Below are positions 1 to 8,290 of a stretch of DNA of 64,000 bases, piece by piece. The DNA comes from Pseudomonas sp. B21-048. GTDB taxonomy: Bacteria; Pseudomonadota; Gammaproteobacteria; Pseudomonadales; Pseudomonadaceae. The notes beneath the pieces are model-generated. The model was not told where the DNA came from. It saw nothing but the letters and a program-made list of their open reading frames with translations, and did no database searches. Every line of letters starts with the position of its first letter. Position 1 is the first letter of the stretch. The stretch is taken from the NCBI RefSeq assembly GCF_024748615.1, contig NZ_CP087168.1, positions 4,464,001-4,528,000 of the forward strand, in the 5' to 3' direction. Made by a program: the position numbers and the translations under genes.

Positions 1-414
1 CTGCTGGGCAATACCGAGATTCTGACGATCGATGAAAAGTACGGTTACCAACGCTTCAAGGACTACGGCTGCATCGCCTGCCATCAGGGGGTGAATATCG
101 GCGGCAACATGTTCCAGAAATTCGGGGTCATGGGCGATTACTTCCAGATTCGAGGCAACCCCACTGAAGCCGATCTGGGGCGCTATCTGGTGACCAAGGC
201 GGAAGAAGACCGCAACGTATTCAAGGTTCCGAGCCTGCGCAACGTCGCCGTGACCGCGCCGTACTTTCACGACGGCTCGGCCAAGACGCTCGAAGAAGCG
301 GTAGACGTGATGTTCAAGTTCCAGCTGGGGCGCGTGCCTTCCGACCAGGACAAGACCTTGATCATCAAATTCCTCAAGACCCTGACCGGTGAGTGGGGAG
401 GCAAACCTTTATGA
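1..414 (+). CDS. Cytochrome c peroxidase (di-haem, MauG/CcpA family), C-terminal part; 5' end outside the window
   Basis: The reading frame is already open at base 1 and gives the last 137 residues of a periplasmic di-haem cytochrome c peroxidase, an enzyme that reduces H2O2 with electrons from small cytochromes. A CIACH haem-attachment motif lies at bases 70-84. It is followed by the family's C-terminal block FKVPSLRNVAVTAPYFHDGS and a short helical tail. The N-terminal haem domain, signal peptide and start codon are not in the window. The stop codon overlaps the ATG of the next gene (ATGA, 411-414), so the gene is translationally coupled to a sensor kinase. That coupling suggests peroxide or redox sensing, which is an inference. 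An internal ATG at base 109 is not the true start. Confidence 0.88.
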   Translation: MLGNTEILTIDEKYGYQRFKDYGCIACHQGVNIGGNMFQKFGVMGDYFQIRGNPTEADLGRYLVTKAEEDRNVFKVPSLRNVAVTAPYFHDGSAKTLEEAVDVMFKFQLGRVPSDQDKTLIIKFLKTLTGEWGGKPL

Positions 415-2219
415 AAACATACCACCGTCGCAACCTGGCATTGCTCAGTGGCGTGGCCTTGCTATTGGCCTCGACACTGCTGTTTCTGTACCTCAAATCA
501 AGCTCCGACCAGACCTCGACGTACGCCGAGTCCCGGGGACTGATCGGCCAGATCAAACAGCTCAATGCGCAGTGGGAAACCGAGATTCTCAAGGCCAGAA
601 TTGCCATCAGCCACAATTACGATCCGCTGGTTGCACCGCTGAACGAGATGACCCAGTTGTGGGAGCAATTCGAGACCATGGAGTCCAATCACGGCCGCAA
701 TGACCCCATCTGGCATTCCGGCCATGACGCATACCGCACCGCCGTTCAGGAAAAAACCCGGCTGGTGGAGCAGTTCAAATCCCACAACGCGGTGCTGCGC
801 AACTCACTGGCGTTTTTGCCCACCGCCGAAGACGACATCCAGGAGCCGCTTACCCGGTTGCTCGACGAAGACAAACTGCAACTCCAGAACATTGCCACCG
901 ACACCTACGACTTGCTGCTCAGCAGTCTGGAGTTCGCCCAGGTCACCTCCGACGAAAGAGCGGCCGACATCCTGGTCGGGCTGAACAAACTGGGGGTGAA
1001 CAAGGAGCGATTACCGGAGCAGTTTCATAGCCCGATCGATGTTCTGAGCAATCACATCGCGCTGATCCTGCGCGAACAACCCGTGGTCAATCGGCTGCTG
1101 GAAAACATCGAAGCCGTTCCTGTGGCCGCACGACTGGACGACATTACTGCTCTGCTGAACCAGGATCAGCAGCAAACCGATGCAGCCAACCGGCGCTACC
1201 ACTTCTACATGCTGGTGTTTTCGACGTTGCTGGTATTGGTGCTGGTGTACCTGGCAATCCGCTTGATGCGCAGTTTCGGGGAGATCAACCGGGTCAACAA
1301 GGAACTGCAAACCGCCAACGACGTCCTCGAACAACGGGTCGAAGAGCGCACCCGCGAACTCAAGGATACCCAGAGCGAACTGCTCGACACCGCGCGCCAA
1401 GCCGGCATGGCTGAAATCGCCACTAACGTGCTGCACAACGTCGGCAACGTACTCAACAGCGTGAACATCTCGGCCGACCTGGTCACCCGTAAGCTGCGTG
1501 GCAGCAAGACCCAGGGATTGGGCAAGGCGATGCAGCTGATCAATACACATAAAGACGACCTGGGCGCTTTTTTGACCCAGGACGAGAAAGGAAAACTGCT
1601 GCCCGGTTACCTGAACCAATTGGTGGATGCCATTGCCCTTGAACAACAGGGCATGGCCGACGAACTCGCGCAACTGAGCAAAAGCGTCGATCACATCAAG
1701 GACATCGTCGCCACCCAGCAGTCCTACGCAGGCGCCAACAGCCTGATGGAACCGCTGCACATCAGCGAATTGCTGGAGGACGCCCTGCGGATGAACGCCG
1801 GCGCCCTGACCCGGCATCACGTCACGGTGGTCAAGGAGTACGGCGACGTCCCACAGGTCATGGGCGACAAGCACCGGTTATTGCTGATCCTGATCAACCT
1901 GATCAGCAACGCCAAATACGCCATGACTGACCTCAGCAATCGCCCGCGGCAAATGACCCTTGGGGTGAAAGTCGTCGAAGACACGATCCTGCAAATCAGC
2001 GTCAAGGATGACGGCGAAGGCATCGAGCCAGAGAACATGACGCGGATCTTTGCCCACGGTTTTACCACCCGCAAGGAAGGTCACGGCTTCGGCCTGCACA
2101 GCTGTGCCCTGGCCGCGATCGAGATGAATGGCCATCTCACCGCCCACAGCGATGGGCCGGGCAAAGGTGCACTGTTCACTTTGCAGATCCCGTTGAAACC
2201 CGTCATGGAGGAAGCATGA
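411..2219 (+). CDS. Membrane sensor histidine kinase
   Basis: A 602-residue inner-membrane histidine kinase. The N-terminal transmembrane helix is at about residues 8-30. A periplasmic helical sensor region of about 230 residues follows, then a second helix at about 263-286 and a cytoplasmic coiled coil. The H-box is atypical (LHNVGNVLNSV, His342), of the sort found in kinases with an HNxxN box rather than the usual HEIxNPL. An ATPase domain follows, with the N-box NLISNAKYAM near residue 496 and G-boxes DDGEGIE and GHGFGLH. I chose the ATG at 411 because it overlaps the peroxidase stop and has GGGGAGG upstream. A GTG at 393 is possible but less likely. Its stop overlaps the next kinase (ATGA at 2216). 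The signal it senses cannot be read from the sequence. Confidence 0.86.
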   Translation: MKTYHRRNLALLSGVALLLASTLLFLYLKSSSDQTSTYAESRGLIGQIKQLNAQWETEILKARIAISHNYDPLVAPLNEMTQLWEQFETMESNHGRNDPIWHSGHDAYRTAVQEKTRLVEQFKSHNAVLRNSLAFLPTAEDDIQEPLTRLLDEDKLQLQNIATDTYDLLLSSLEFAQVTSDERAADILVGLNKLGVNKERLPEQFHSPIDVLSNHIALILREQPVVNRLLENIEAVPVAARLDDITALLNQDQQQTDAANRRYHFYMLVFSTLLVLVLVYLAIRLMRSFGEINRVNKELQTANDVLEQRVEERTRELKDTQSELLDTARQAGMAEIATNVLHNVGNVLNSVNISADLVTRKLRGSKTQGLGKAMQLINTHKDDLGAFLTQDEKGKLLPGYLNQLVDAIALEQQGMADELAQLSKSVDHIKDIVATQQSYAGANSLMEPLHISELLEDALRMNAGALTRHHVTVVKEYGDVPQVMGDKHRLLLILINLISNAKYAMTDLSNRPRQMTLGVKVVEDTILQISVKDDGEGIEPENMTRIFAHGFTTRKEGHGFGLHSCALAAIEMNGHLTAHSDGPGKGALFTLQIPLKPVMEEA

Positions 2220-3622
2220 GCGATCTTTCGAACCGACGTATTCTGCTGATCGACGACACGCCATCCATCCACGAAGACTTTCGCAAGATCCTCACCCCGA
2301 CATCAGCGCAGCATGCAGAGCTGGACGAAATGGAGGCCGCGCTGTTTGGCAGTGAAGTGAAGTCCGCCGACGCTCTGTACGAGCTGGATTCTGCTTATGG
2401 CGGCCAAGAGGGCCTGGGCAAACTCGTTCAGGCATTGAAGGAAAAACGTCCCTACGCCCTGGCCTTCGTCGACATGCGCATGCCCGAGGGTTGGGACGGC
2501 GCACAGACCATCGAACACCTGTGGCAAGAAGACCCACAACTGCAAGTGGTGGTGTGTACCGCCTATTCCGACTATTCGTGGGATGAACTGCTGGAGCGCT
2601 TGCACGCCCATGACCGCCTGCTGATCCTGAAAAAACCGTTCGATAATATTGAAGTCCAGCAGATGGCCAACACTCTGCTCACCAAATGGGAAATGACCGA
2701 ACGAGCGTCTATTCAAATGAGCCATCTGGAGCATCTGGTGGATCAGCGCACGGACCAGTTCAAGCAGGCCAGCGAGGCGTTGCAGCGGGAAATCGACGAG
2801 CGCAAGCAACTGGAAAGCCAACTGGTGCAGTCGGAAAAACTCGCCTCGCTGGGGCAACTGGCGGCAGGCGTCGCCCATGAAATCAATAATCCCATCGGCT
2901 TCATTTCCTCCAACCTCGGCGCCCTCGATGGCTACTTCAAGCAACTGCAGGAAATGCTTGATGCCTATCGGGAGGCGGAGAACGCCATTGGTTCAAGCGA
3001 GGTCATCGAACGTCTCGGTCAATTACGTGAACGGGTGGAACTGGACTTTCTGCGCGAAGACATTCCGCTGCTGATCAAGGAGTCCAAGGAAGGCATCGGC
3101 CGGGTCGGGCGGATCGTCAAGGATCTGAAAGACTTCTCCCGCGCGGACGCCAATCAGGAATGGCAATGGACCAATCTGCAACAAGGTATCGAGTCGACTC
3201 TGAACATCGTTGCCAATGAACTGAAGTACAAGGCCGATGTGGTGAAAGAGTTTCAAGACCTGCCCGACATCGAATGCCTGCCATCGCAAATCAATCAGGT
3301 GATCATGAACCTGATCGTCAACGCCTCTCAGGCGATGGGGCCGGAACGGGGCACCATCACGCTACGCACCGGGCTTGAAGGTGAAACGGTGTCGATCGAG
3401 GTCGCGGACACGGGAATAGGCATCGAGCCGGACAATCTGCAGAAAATATTCGACCCGTTCTACACCACCAAACCGGTGGGCCAGGGGACAGGGCTCGGGT
3501 TGTCCCTGTCCTATGGCATCGTGAAAAAACACCAGGGCGATATTTCGGTGCGTAGCAAAGTCGGGGTGGGCAGCACCTTTCGAGTTGAGTTACCGGTACG
3601 GCAATCGAAAATAGCTGTCTGA
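2216..3622 (+). CDS. Hybrid response regulator / histidine kinase (REC-HisKA-HATPase), soluble
   Basis: A 468-residue cytoplasmic protein. The N-terminal receiver domain (about 1-135) has LLIDD near the start, phospho-acceptor Asp86 in FVDMRMPEGWDG and the conserved Lys in LILKKPFDN. A coiled-coil linker follows, then a dimerisation domain with His221 in GVAHEINNPIGF and an ATPase domain (N-box NLIVNASQAM, G-boxes DTGIGIE and GTGLGLSLSYG). There is no DNA-binding output domain. It has a strong GGAGGAAG ribosome site inside the preceding gene and overlaps it by four bases. It probably receives phosphate from the upstream kinase on its receiver and acts as the second step of a relay. The final regulator is not encoded nearby. 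Confidence 0.88.
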   Translation: MSDLSNRRILLIDDTPSIHEDFRKILTPTSAQHAELDEMEAALFGSEVKSADALYELDSAYGGQEGLGKLVQALKEKRPYALAFVDMRMPEGWDGAQTIEHLWQEDPQLQVVVCTAYSDYSWDELLERLHAHDRLLILKKPFDNIEVQQMANTLLTKWEMTERASIQMSHLEHLVDQRTDQFKQASEALQREIDERKQLESQLVQSEKLASLGQLAAGVAHEINNPIGFISSNLGALDGYFKQLQEMLDAYREAENAIGSSEVIERLGQLRERVELDFLREDIPLLIKESKEGIGRVGRIVKDLKDFSRADANQEWQWTNLQQGIESTLNIVANELKYKADVVKEFQDLPDIECLPSQINQVIMNLIVNASQAMGPERGTITLRTGLEGETVSIEVADTGIGIEPDNLQKIFDPFYTTKPVGQGTGLGLSLSYGIVKKHQGDISVRSKVGVGSTFRVELPVRQSKIAV

Positions 3623-3710
3623 CCAGCCGAGCAAGGAATTAATCACAATACGGGTTGTTTTCGATTTTTCTCCAGGCGCAGAATGCCTGCCGCGTAACCA
3701 TTGTTTGAAC

Positions 3711-3733
3711 GCCCACCTCATCGGGAGGTGGGC
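3711..3733 (+). terminator. Hairpin after the kinase operon
   Basis: A perfect 9-bp stem (GCCCACCTC / GAGGTGGGC) closes a 5-nt loop, about 90 bases after the kinase stop and just before the next ribosome binding site. No T-run follows, so it may be a weak terminator or an mRNA-end stabiliser rather than a classic Rho-independent terminator. Confidence 0.4.
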
Positions 3734-3752
3734 TTAACACCAAGGAAGGATC

Positions 3753-4036
3753 TTGCTTAAAGTAATCGCTCAAGATTTCATCAAACCCGAATACATTGAA
3801 ACCGTTCGCCCGTGGTACGCCGAACTGGTCGAGAAGACTCGACTGGAACCTGATTGCATTGCTTACGACCTGTTCATCGATCAGAAAGCCCCGGGCACTT
3901 TATCTTCGTTGAACAATGGCCGAATAAGGCGGCGCTGGATGCTCATTGCCAGTCTGAGCATTTTCGGCGTCTGGTGCCGCAGATCAACGGTTACCAGGCG
4001 AGGGATTGTATTGTTGTGCTGATGGATGCGTTCTGA
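3753..4036 (+). pseudogene. Antibiotic-biosynthesis-monooxygenase (ABM) domain protein, frameshifted
   Basis: The first 48 codons encode the start of a small ABM-fold protein (MLKVIAQDFIKPEYIE, then DCIAYDLFIDQKAPG). The remainder (HFIFVEQWPNKAALDAH, then FRRLVPQINGY) is in the -1 frame. The frame is restored if one C is added at about 3896/3897 (GGC-CAC instead of GGCAC), giving an intact 94-residue protein of the usual family length. The start is TTG at 3753, behind AAGGAAGGA. As sequenced, translation stops after 89 residues with an unrelated tail. The cause is a single-base deletion or a sequencing error. The 3' end overlaps the convergent glycosyltransferase gene by 53 bases. Family members are small oxygenases or quinol-related stress proteins; the substrate is unknown. 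Confidence 0.75.
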
Positions 4037-5606
4037 CGTCAACCTCAAGGGGGGCTGGTGCTGCGTCGAGGATGAACAGACGAGCTTCGCTGTCCCCTTC
4101 CTTTAACCTCTGCACTTGTTTCCAGTGGCTGGGGAATAACGCGTCATGCTCAGGACGCGCGTAGCCCGTTACCCACCAGATCCGTTTGGCATTCGGTTTC
4201 AAGGTTGAAAAATCGTCGAAGAGAATCGAACGCAAATGACGGGGAATGAGTGCCCAACCACCGTATTCGGCGGTTCCCCAAAGGGTGCCTGTCGGTGTTT
4301 TGACCACGTATAACCTCGGCTGAATACCGGTCGAGTTGTAGTACGTGAACGGCAAGTACCAATACAGGTTATCCACCACAATCTCGTCACCCGGATGGAC
4401 TTCGCGACCAAGACCTGCGACCACGGCGTCCAGTTTTGCGTCCTTGCGAATGCTTGTCCCGTTCATCTCATCCGTTTGCGCGTAGACCGCCGAAAGCCCG
4501 TGGCCTTCTGCCAATAAAACCAAAGCCATGGCGACAGCGGCAAGAGCGCTATGGCGTTCACTCCACCTGTCCAGCGCGAGCGCAACGATAAGAGGCAACG
4601 CGGCGGCGGCAAACACCAGGTATCTGGCATTGAATACCGGCACGATCAGCGACACCAGAAAAACGGTCAGCACCGGCACAAAGAAATAGCCCACCAGCAA
4701 AATGCTGAAAGGTCGCTCATCGCGTGTCTTGAGCACCGCCGCCGCGGCGCAAACAACAATCAACACCGAGGGCAGGACGCGCCATAAGAATGAATAACTG
4801 GCCGAATCCCCCATCATCACCAGTTGCCAAACGAAGGTCAGCGCTGTTTGCCAGGTGAGCGGCGGTATCCACTCGAGCCCGTCCATTCGCAGCAATTGAT
4901 CGATGAAATGAGGTATCCATGGCAGAAACAAAACAACGATTGCGCTATTGGCCACGACCCACGCACGAAACGGTATTGCCGCAGACCGACCGCCATCTCG
5001 CGCTCGCCACCAACACAGCCAATGCACCAAAACGCACAGCGCGGCGAAGTAATGCGTATAGAAAGCAGCTGTCATCAGCAGCCCGTAAAAGATCGGCCAA
5101 CGCTTTTGCTCCGGTGCCTTGAGCCAGCACACCAACGCCACGGTCGCGCCCATCAGCCAGAAGCCGAGCAAGGTGTACATTCGCACTTCCTGGCTGTAGC
5201 GCACCGCTATCGGCAGCAATGCCAACAACACTGCCGCTATCCAGGTCGCCTTTCGCGTTGCCACCAGGCTCATCAATTTAATGCACAGCAACAGCGTGCC
5301 GACATCGGCCAGTGCGCTCAGAGACCGCGCAGCCAACACACCATTACCGAACAGTAACATCCAGAAATGAAGCAAAACGTAGTAAAGCGGCGGATGAACA
5401 TCCCGCGCCGTCGTAGCCCAGATATACGCAGGCGAACCCTCGGCCAGCAGCAGACTGTAGGCCTCGTCATACCAGATGACCGGCACGGTGATGGAATGAA
5501 ACCTTGCGAACAACGCGAGGACGATCACCGCCACCAGACCTGCCCTGTCGGCCATCCGGGATGAAAAACTTTCGGGGGGGATCGAAGAGGTAATCACCAG
5601 GCTCAC
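3984..5606 (-). CDS. GT39/ArnT-like polyprenyl-phosphate-dependent glycosyltransferase (GT-C fold membrane protein)
   Basis: A roughly 540-residue integral membrane protein with about ten or more hydrophobic helices. The first extracytoplasmic loop carries WYDEAYS (the DE pair of GT-C enzymes) followed by RDVHPPLYYVLL, both hallmarks of the dolichyl-phosphate-mannose / ArnT-like superfamily. The C-terminal 130 residues form a periplasmic domain. Such enzymes transfer a sugar from a lipid-linked donor on the periplasmic face. Two adjacent GTG codons (5609, 5606) could start it. I prefer 5606 because it forms a GTGA overlap with the upstream gene, and an ATG 16 codons further in is also possible. 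It is the last gene of a three-gene operon with GtrII- and GtrB-like genes. GtrB probably makes its donor, though the sugar and acceptor are unknown. Confidence 0.75.
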   Translation of the reverse strand: MSLVITSSIPPESFSSRMADRAGLVAVIVLALFARFHSITVPVIWYDEAYSLLLAEGSPAYIWATTARDVHPPLYYVLLHFWMLLFGNGVLAARSLSALADVGTLLLCIKLMSLVATRKATWIAAVLLALLPIAVRYSQEVRMYTLLGFWLMGATVALVCWLKAPEQKRWPIFYGLLMTAAFYTHYFAALCVLVHWLCWWRARDGGRSAAIPFRAWVVANSAIVVLFLPWIPHFIDQLLRMDGLEWIPPLTWQTALTFVWQLVMMGDSASYSFLWRVLPSVLIVVCAAAAVLKTRDERPFSILLVGYFFVPVLTVFLVSLIVPVFNARYLVFAAAALPLIVALALDRWSERHSALAAVAMALVLLAEGHGLSAVYAQTDEMNGTSIRKDAKLDAVVAGLGREVHPGDEIVVDNLYWYLPFTYYNSTGIQPRLYVVKTPTGTLWGTAEYGGWALIPRHLRSILFDDFSTLKPNAKRIWWVTGYARPEHDALFPSHWKQVQRLKEGDSEARLFILDAAPAPLEVDVRTHPSAQQYNPSPGNR

Positions 5607-7111
5607 CACTGCAGCGTGGTGACCGGGGTCGGCTCTTTCATGACGATAAAACCGTAATCGCCCAGCAGATAGATGCGATAGAACTTGCTCTCCACCAGCG
5701 GCGGATAACCCTGGTAACCCACCAGGGTCGCGTTACGCCGTTCCCTCTCTACCTCCACGTTGGTGATGCCCGCCTTCGGCAGGTTTTCGGCCAACATGAA
5801 GAAGTTGATGTTCAGCAGATAATGCAAGACCGGCATCTGCTTGAACGAACCCGCGGCCCCCACCAGCCAGTGATCGGAATAACTCACCGACAGGTAAATG
5901 CGCTTGGCCTCGTACAGTTGCCGCTGGGCCGCAATGTCATGCCCCAGGGAAAACAACGCGCTGGAGGCAAAGGTGTTCTGCACCGTCAGCACGCGGCCAT
6001 AGGCGTAAGACAACGAAAGCATGGCCAGCAGAGGCACCGCCAACAGCAGCGTCAGCCGCTCATGAATGGGCGCCAGCGCCAGATGGCTCAAATAAAACAA
6101 CAGCACCAGCAACACCGCGAAACCCATCAAGGTTCTGGCACCTTCATTGAAATCCCGGAAAAACAGCGCAGCCCCCGACACCAGCAAGGTCACGACCGGC
6201 ACTGTCAGCACGCACACCAGCCCCATCACGATTTTTCTCAGCCCGGTGTCGTGGCGCTCCATCACATTGCTGGCTAACCGTGCGCTACCCACGAGGGCAC
6301 ACAACAGCAGCACGGCGAACACCCAAGTGAATCCACCGTGAAACAGCAGCGTGACTTTTTCCAGCACCCGACCGATGTTGATTTCAAGTTGCAGCAAAGG
6401 CTCGGCTGCCCAGTTCAGCAATAACGCGCGATCGTGGTTCATGTACGGATAAGCCGTGACGCTGTAGATCAACCCGCCGAGTCCTGCCTGGGCGAATTTC
6501 CAGCCGATCAATTCGTACCACTGCCGCCAGGCCCATCTGTCATTCGCGCCCCTGAGCAGTTCCAGGCAACACAGGCCCAGAAACACATTGAGGCTCACTT
6601 GATAAAGCCCCAGCGCCAGAGCAATCAGGAAGGCCGGCACCAGCCATTGCAGAATGCGCGAGGGATGACGAAAAGTGATCGCGTAGATCATTGCCACCAG
6701 ACTCAACGCGTTGGCCGGTCCGTCGTATTGATAAGACAAATTCTGCAAAAAAAACGGGTTGTACCAGAGCGGCAACAGCACCAGGCAGCAAGACATCGTC
6801 GGCTGCGGGTAGTAATGGAATGTCAGGCTGGTCAACGCAAAAGCCATGGCCAGCGTGGCGATCAACAGCGGCAACGGAAAGATGTTCGGCGCGGCATTGC
6901 TGAAGGTCAGCAGGTTGTAGAACAGCTCGGTGAATAACCGCCCCTGCCCCGCCCAGGCAGTACCCGCCGACAGCGAGCGCCAGTTGTCATCGATGTAGGG
7001 ATAGTCCGCGAGGATCAGCGGAATGACATAAATCAGGGTCGCGACCAGAAAAAACAGCCAGACCCGACGACGCCCGAGTTCTTTGCTGAAAAAGTCGCCG
7101 AGTCTGCCCAT
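5603..7111 (-). CDS. GtrII-type glucosyltransferase (O-antigen or surface-glycan glucosylation), membrane protein
   Basis: About 502 residues with roughly ten transmembrane helices. The early motif DYPYIDDNWRS (acidic residues in the first periplasmic loop) and the general layout fit the Glucos_trans_II/GtrII family, which adds glucose from undecaprenyl-phosphate-glucose to lipopolysaccharide in the periplasm. I chose the ATG at 7111 (MGRLGDFFSKELG) because it begins one base after the stop of gtrB. A longer frame to 7207 would run back into gtrB. The stop overlaps the next gene. GtrII proteins are variable in sequence and their specificity cannot be read here. Confidence 0.75.
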   Translation of the reverse strand: MGRLGDFFSKELGRRRVWLFFLVATLIYVIPLILADYPYIDDNWRSLSAGTAWAGQGRLFTELFYNLLTFSNAAPNIFPLPLLIATLAMAFALTSLTFHYYPQPTMSCCLVLLPLWYNPFFLQNLSYQYDGPANALSLVAMIYAITFRHPSRILQWLVPAFLIALALGLYQVSLNVFLGLCCLELLRGANDRWAWRQWYELIGWKFAQAGLGGLIYSVTAYPYMNHDRALLLNWAAEPLLQLEINIGRVLEKVTLLFHGGFTWVFAVLLLCALVGSARLASNVMERHDTGLRKIVMGLVCVLTVPVVTLLVSGAALFFRDFNEGARTLMGFAVLLVLLFYLSHLALAPIHERLTLLLAVPLLAMLSLSYAYGRVLTVQNTFASSALFSLGHDIAAQRQLYEAKRIYLSVSYSDHWLVGAAGSFKQMPVLHYLLNINFFMLAENLPKAGITNVEVERERRNATLVGYQGYPPLVESKFYRIYLLGDYGFIVMKEPTPVTTLQW

Positions 7112-7112
7112 G

Positions 7113-8054
7113 CTAAAGCCCGATCCGGTCTTTGCCGCCAATGACGTCTTTGACCACATAACGGGGCCGGTGCTTGGCTTCGATGTAGATGCGGCCGACG
7201 TACTCACCGAGGATGCCGATTCCGATCAGTTGGACACCGCCAAGAAACAGAATGGCCGTCATCAGCGAGGGGTAACCGGGGACGTTGTTGCCGAAGAAAA
7301 TCTTGTCCAGCACCATGTACACCGCATACAGCACCGCGAAGATCGAAATGCCGCCACCGATGTAAGTCCACAACCGCAATGGCACAGTACTGAACGAGGT
7401 AATGCCTTCCAGCGCCAGGTTCCACAGTTTCCAGCCATTGAACTTGCTGCGTCCTGCCACTCGCCGGGCCCGTTCGTATTCGACCACCGCCGTGGTGAAC
7501 CCGGCCCAGGACAGAACGCCCTTCATGAACAACTGATGCTCGGGAAGCGCGCGAATCACATTGACCACCTTGCGGTCCATGAGCCGGAAATCCCCGACGT
7601 TTTCTTCGATCCGGGTGTAGGAAATTCTGTTCAGCAAATGATAGAAGAGCGATGCGCTGTGGCGTTTCAAATAACTGTCACTGTCACGATTGCGGCGTTT
7701 GGCGAGCACCACATCGGCGCCCTTTTGCCACTCGGTAATCAACCGCGGGATGACGCTGATCGGATCCTGCAGGTCGACGTCCATGGGGATCACTGCATCG
7801 CCGGTGGCGTATTCCAACCCCGCAAACAACGCCGGCTCCTTGCCAAAGTTGCGCGAAAAGTTGATCAGCAATACCTGTTCATCAACCTGTGCCAGCGCCT
7901 GGGCTTGCTCAGCTGTTCGATCGGTACTGCCATCGTTGATGAACACGATCTCGACTTCGCACGCGTCAAGTTTCAATTCGCGACGCACCGCCTGATGGAA
8001 CAGACTGATCGCCTGCTCTTCATTGAACACCGGGACAATCAGCGAAACCTTCAC
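7113..8054 (-). CDS. gtrB: GtrB-like polyprenyl-phosphate glycosyltransferase (GT2)
   Basis: A 313-residue GT2 enzyme that charges undecaprenyl phosphate with a hexose (usually glucose) on the cytoplasmic face. The N-terminal GT-A domain has VPVFNEE, INDGSTD, the metal-binding MDVDLQDP (residues 91-98) and RNFGKEPAL. Two C-terminal transmembrane helices follow (about 228-254 and 264-290), ending with EYVGRIY as in GtrB/ArnC/Dpm1 proteins. The start is GTG at 8054 with AGGAG seven bases upstream. It is the first gene of the operon, and the two membrane GT-C enzymes downstream would use its product. The small flippase GtrA, normally the third partner, is not encoded in the window. Confidence 0.88.
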   Translation of the reverse strand: MKVSLIVPVFNEEQAISLFHQAVRRELKLDACEVEIVFINDGSTDRTAEQAQALAQVDEQVLLINFSRNFGKEPALFAGLEYATGDAVIPMDVDLQDPISVIPRLITEWQKGADVVLAKRRNRDSDSYLKRHSASLFYHLLNRISYTRIEENVGDFRLMDRKVVNVIRALPEHQLFMKGVLSWAGFTTAVVEYERARRVAGRSKFNGWKLWNLALEGITSFSTVPLRLWTYIGGGISIFAVLYAVYMVLDKIFFGNNVPGYPSLMTAILFLGGVQLIGIGILGEYVGRIYIEAKHRPRYVVKDVIGGKDRIGL

Positions 8055-8241
8055 GTTTCACACTCCTGAAAATCGAAGTGTAGATGTTCACCAGACCGCC
8101 ATCAGGGGGCGTTCTGGCGCGCGAGCTGCCCGGCAGACCAGCGGCCACGCCCTCCCGTTCATTCGCTATAGACCACTGAGACATTCGGTAATATCCAGCC
8201 TTTTGCAATGGCCCACGGATCACGCCACCTTCCACAATGCA

Positions 8242-8270
8242 AAAGCCCCGGTCATCTCGACCGGGGCTTT
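8242..8270 (-). terminator. Rho-independent terminator of the amino acid permease gene
   Basis: A 12-bp perfect stem (AAAGCCCCGGTC / GACCGGGGCTTT) with a 5-nt loop. Read on the minus strand it sits 20 bases after the permease stop and is followed by TTTT. It also separates the permease from the glycosylation operon. Confidence 0.85.
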
Positions 8271-8290
8271 GGCATTTCTGGCGTTACGAC

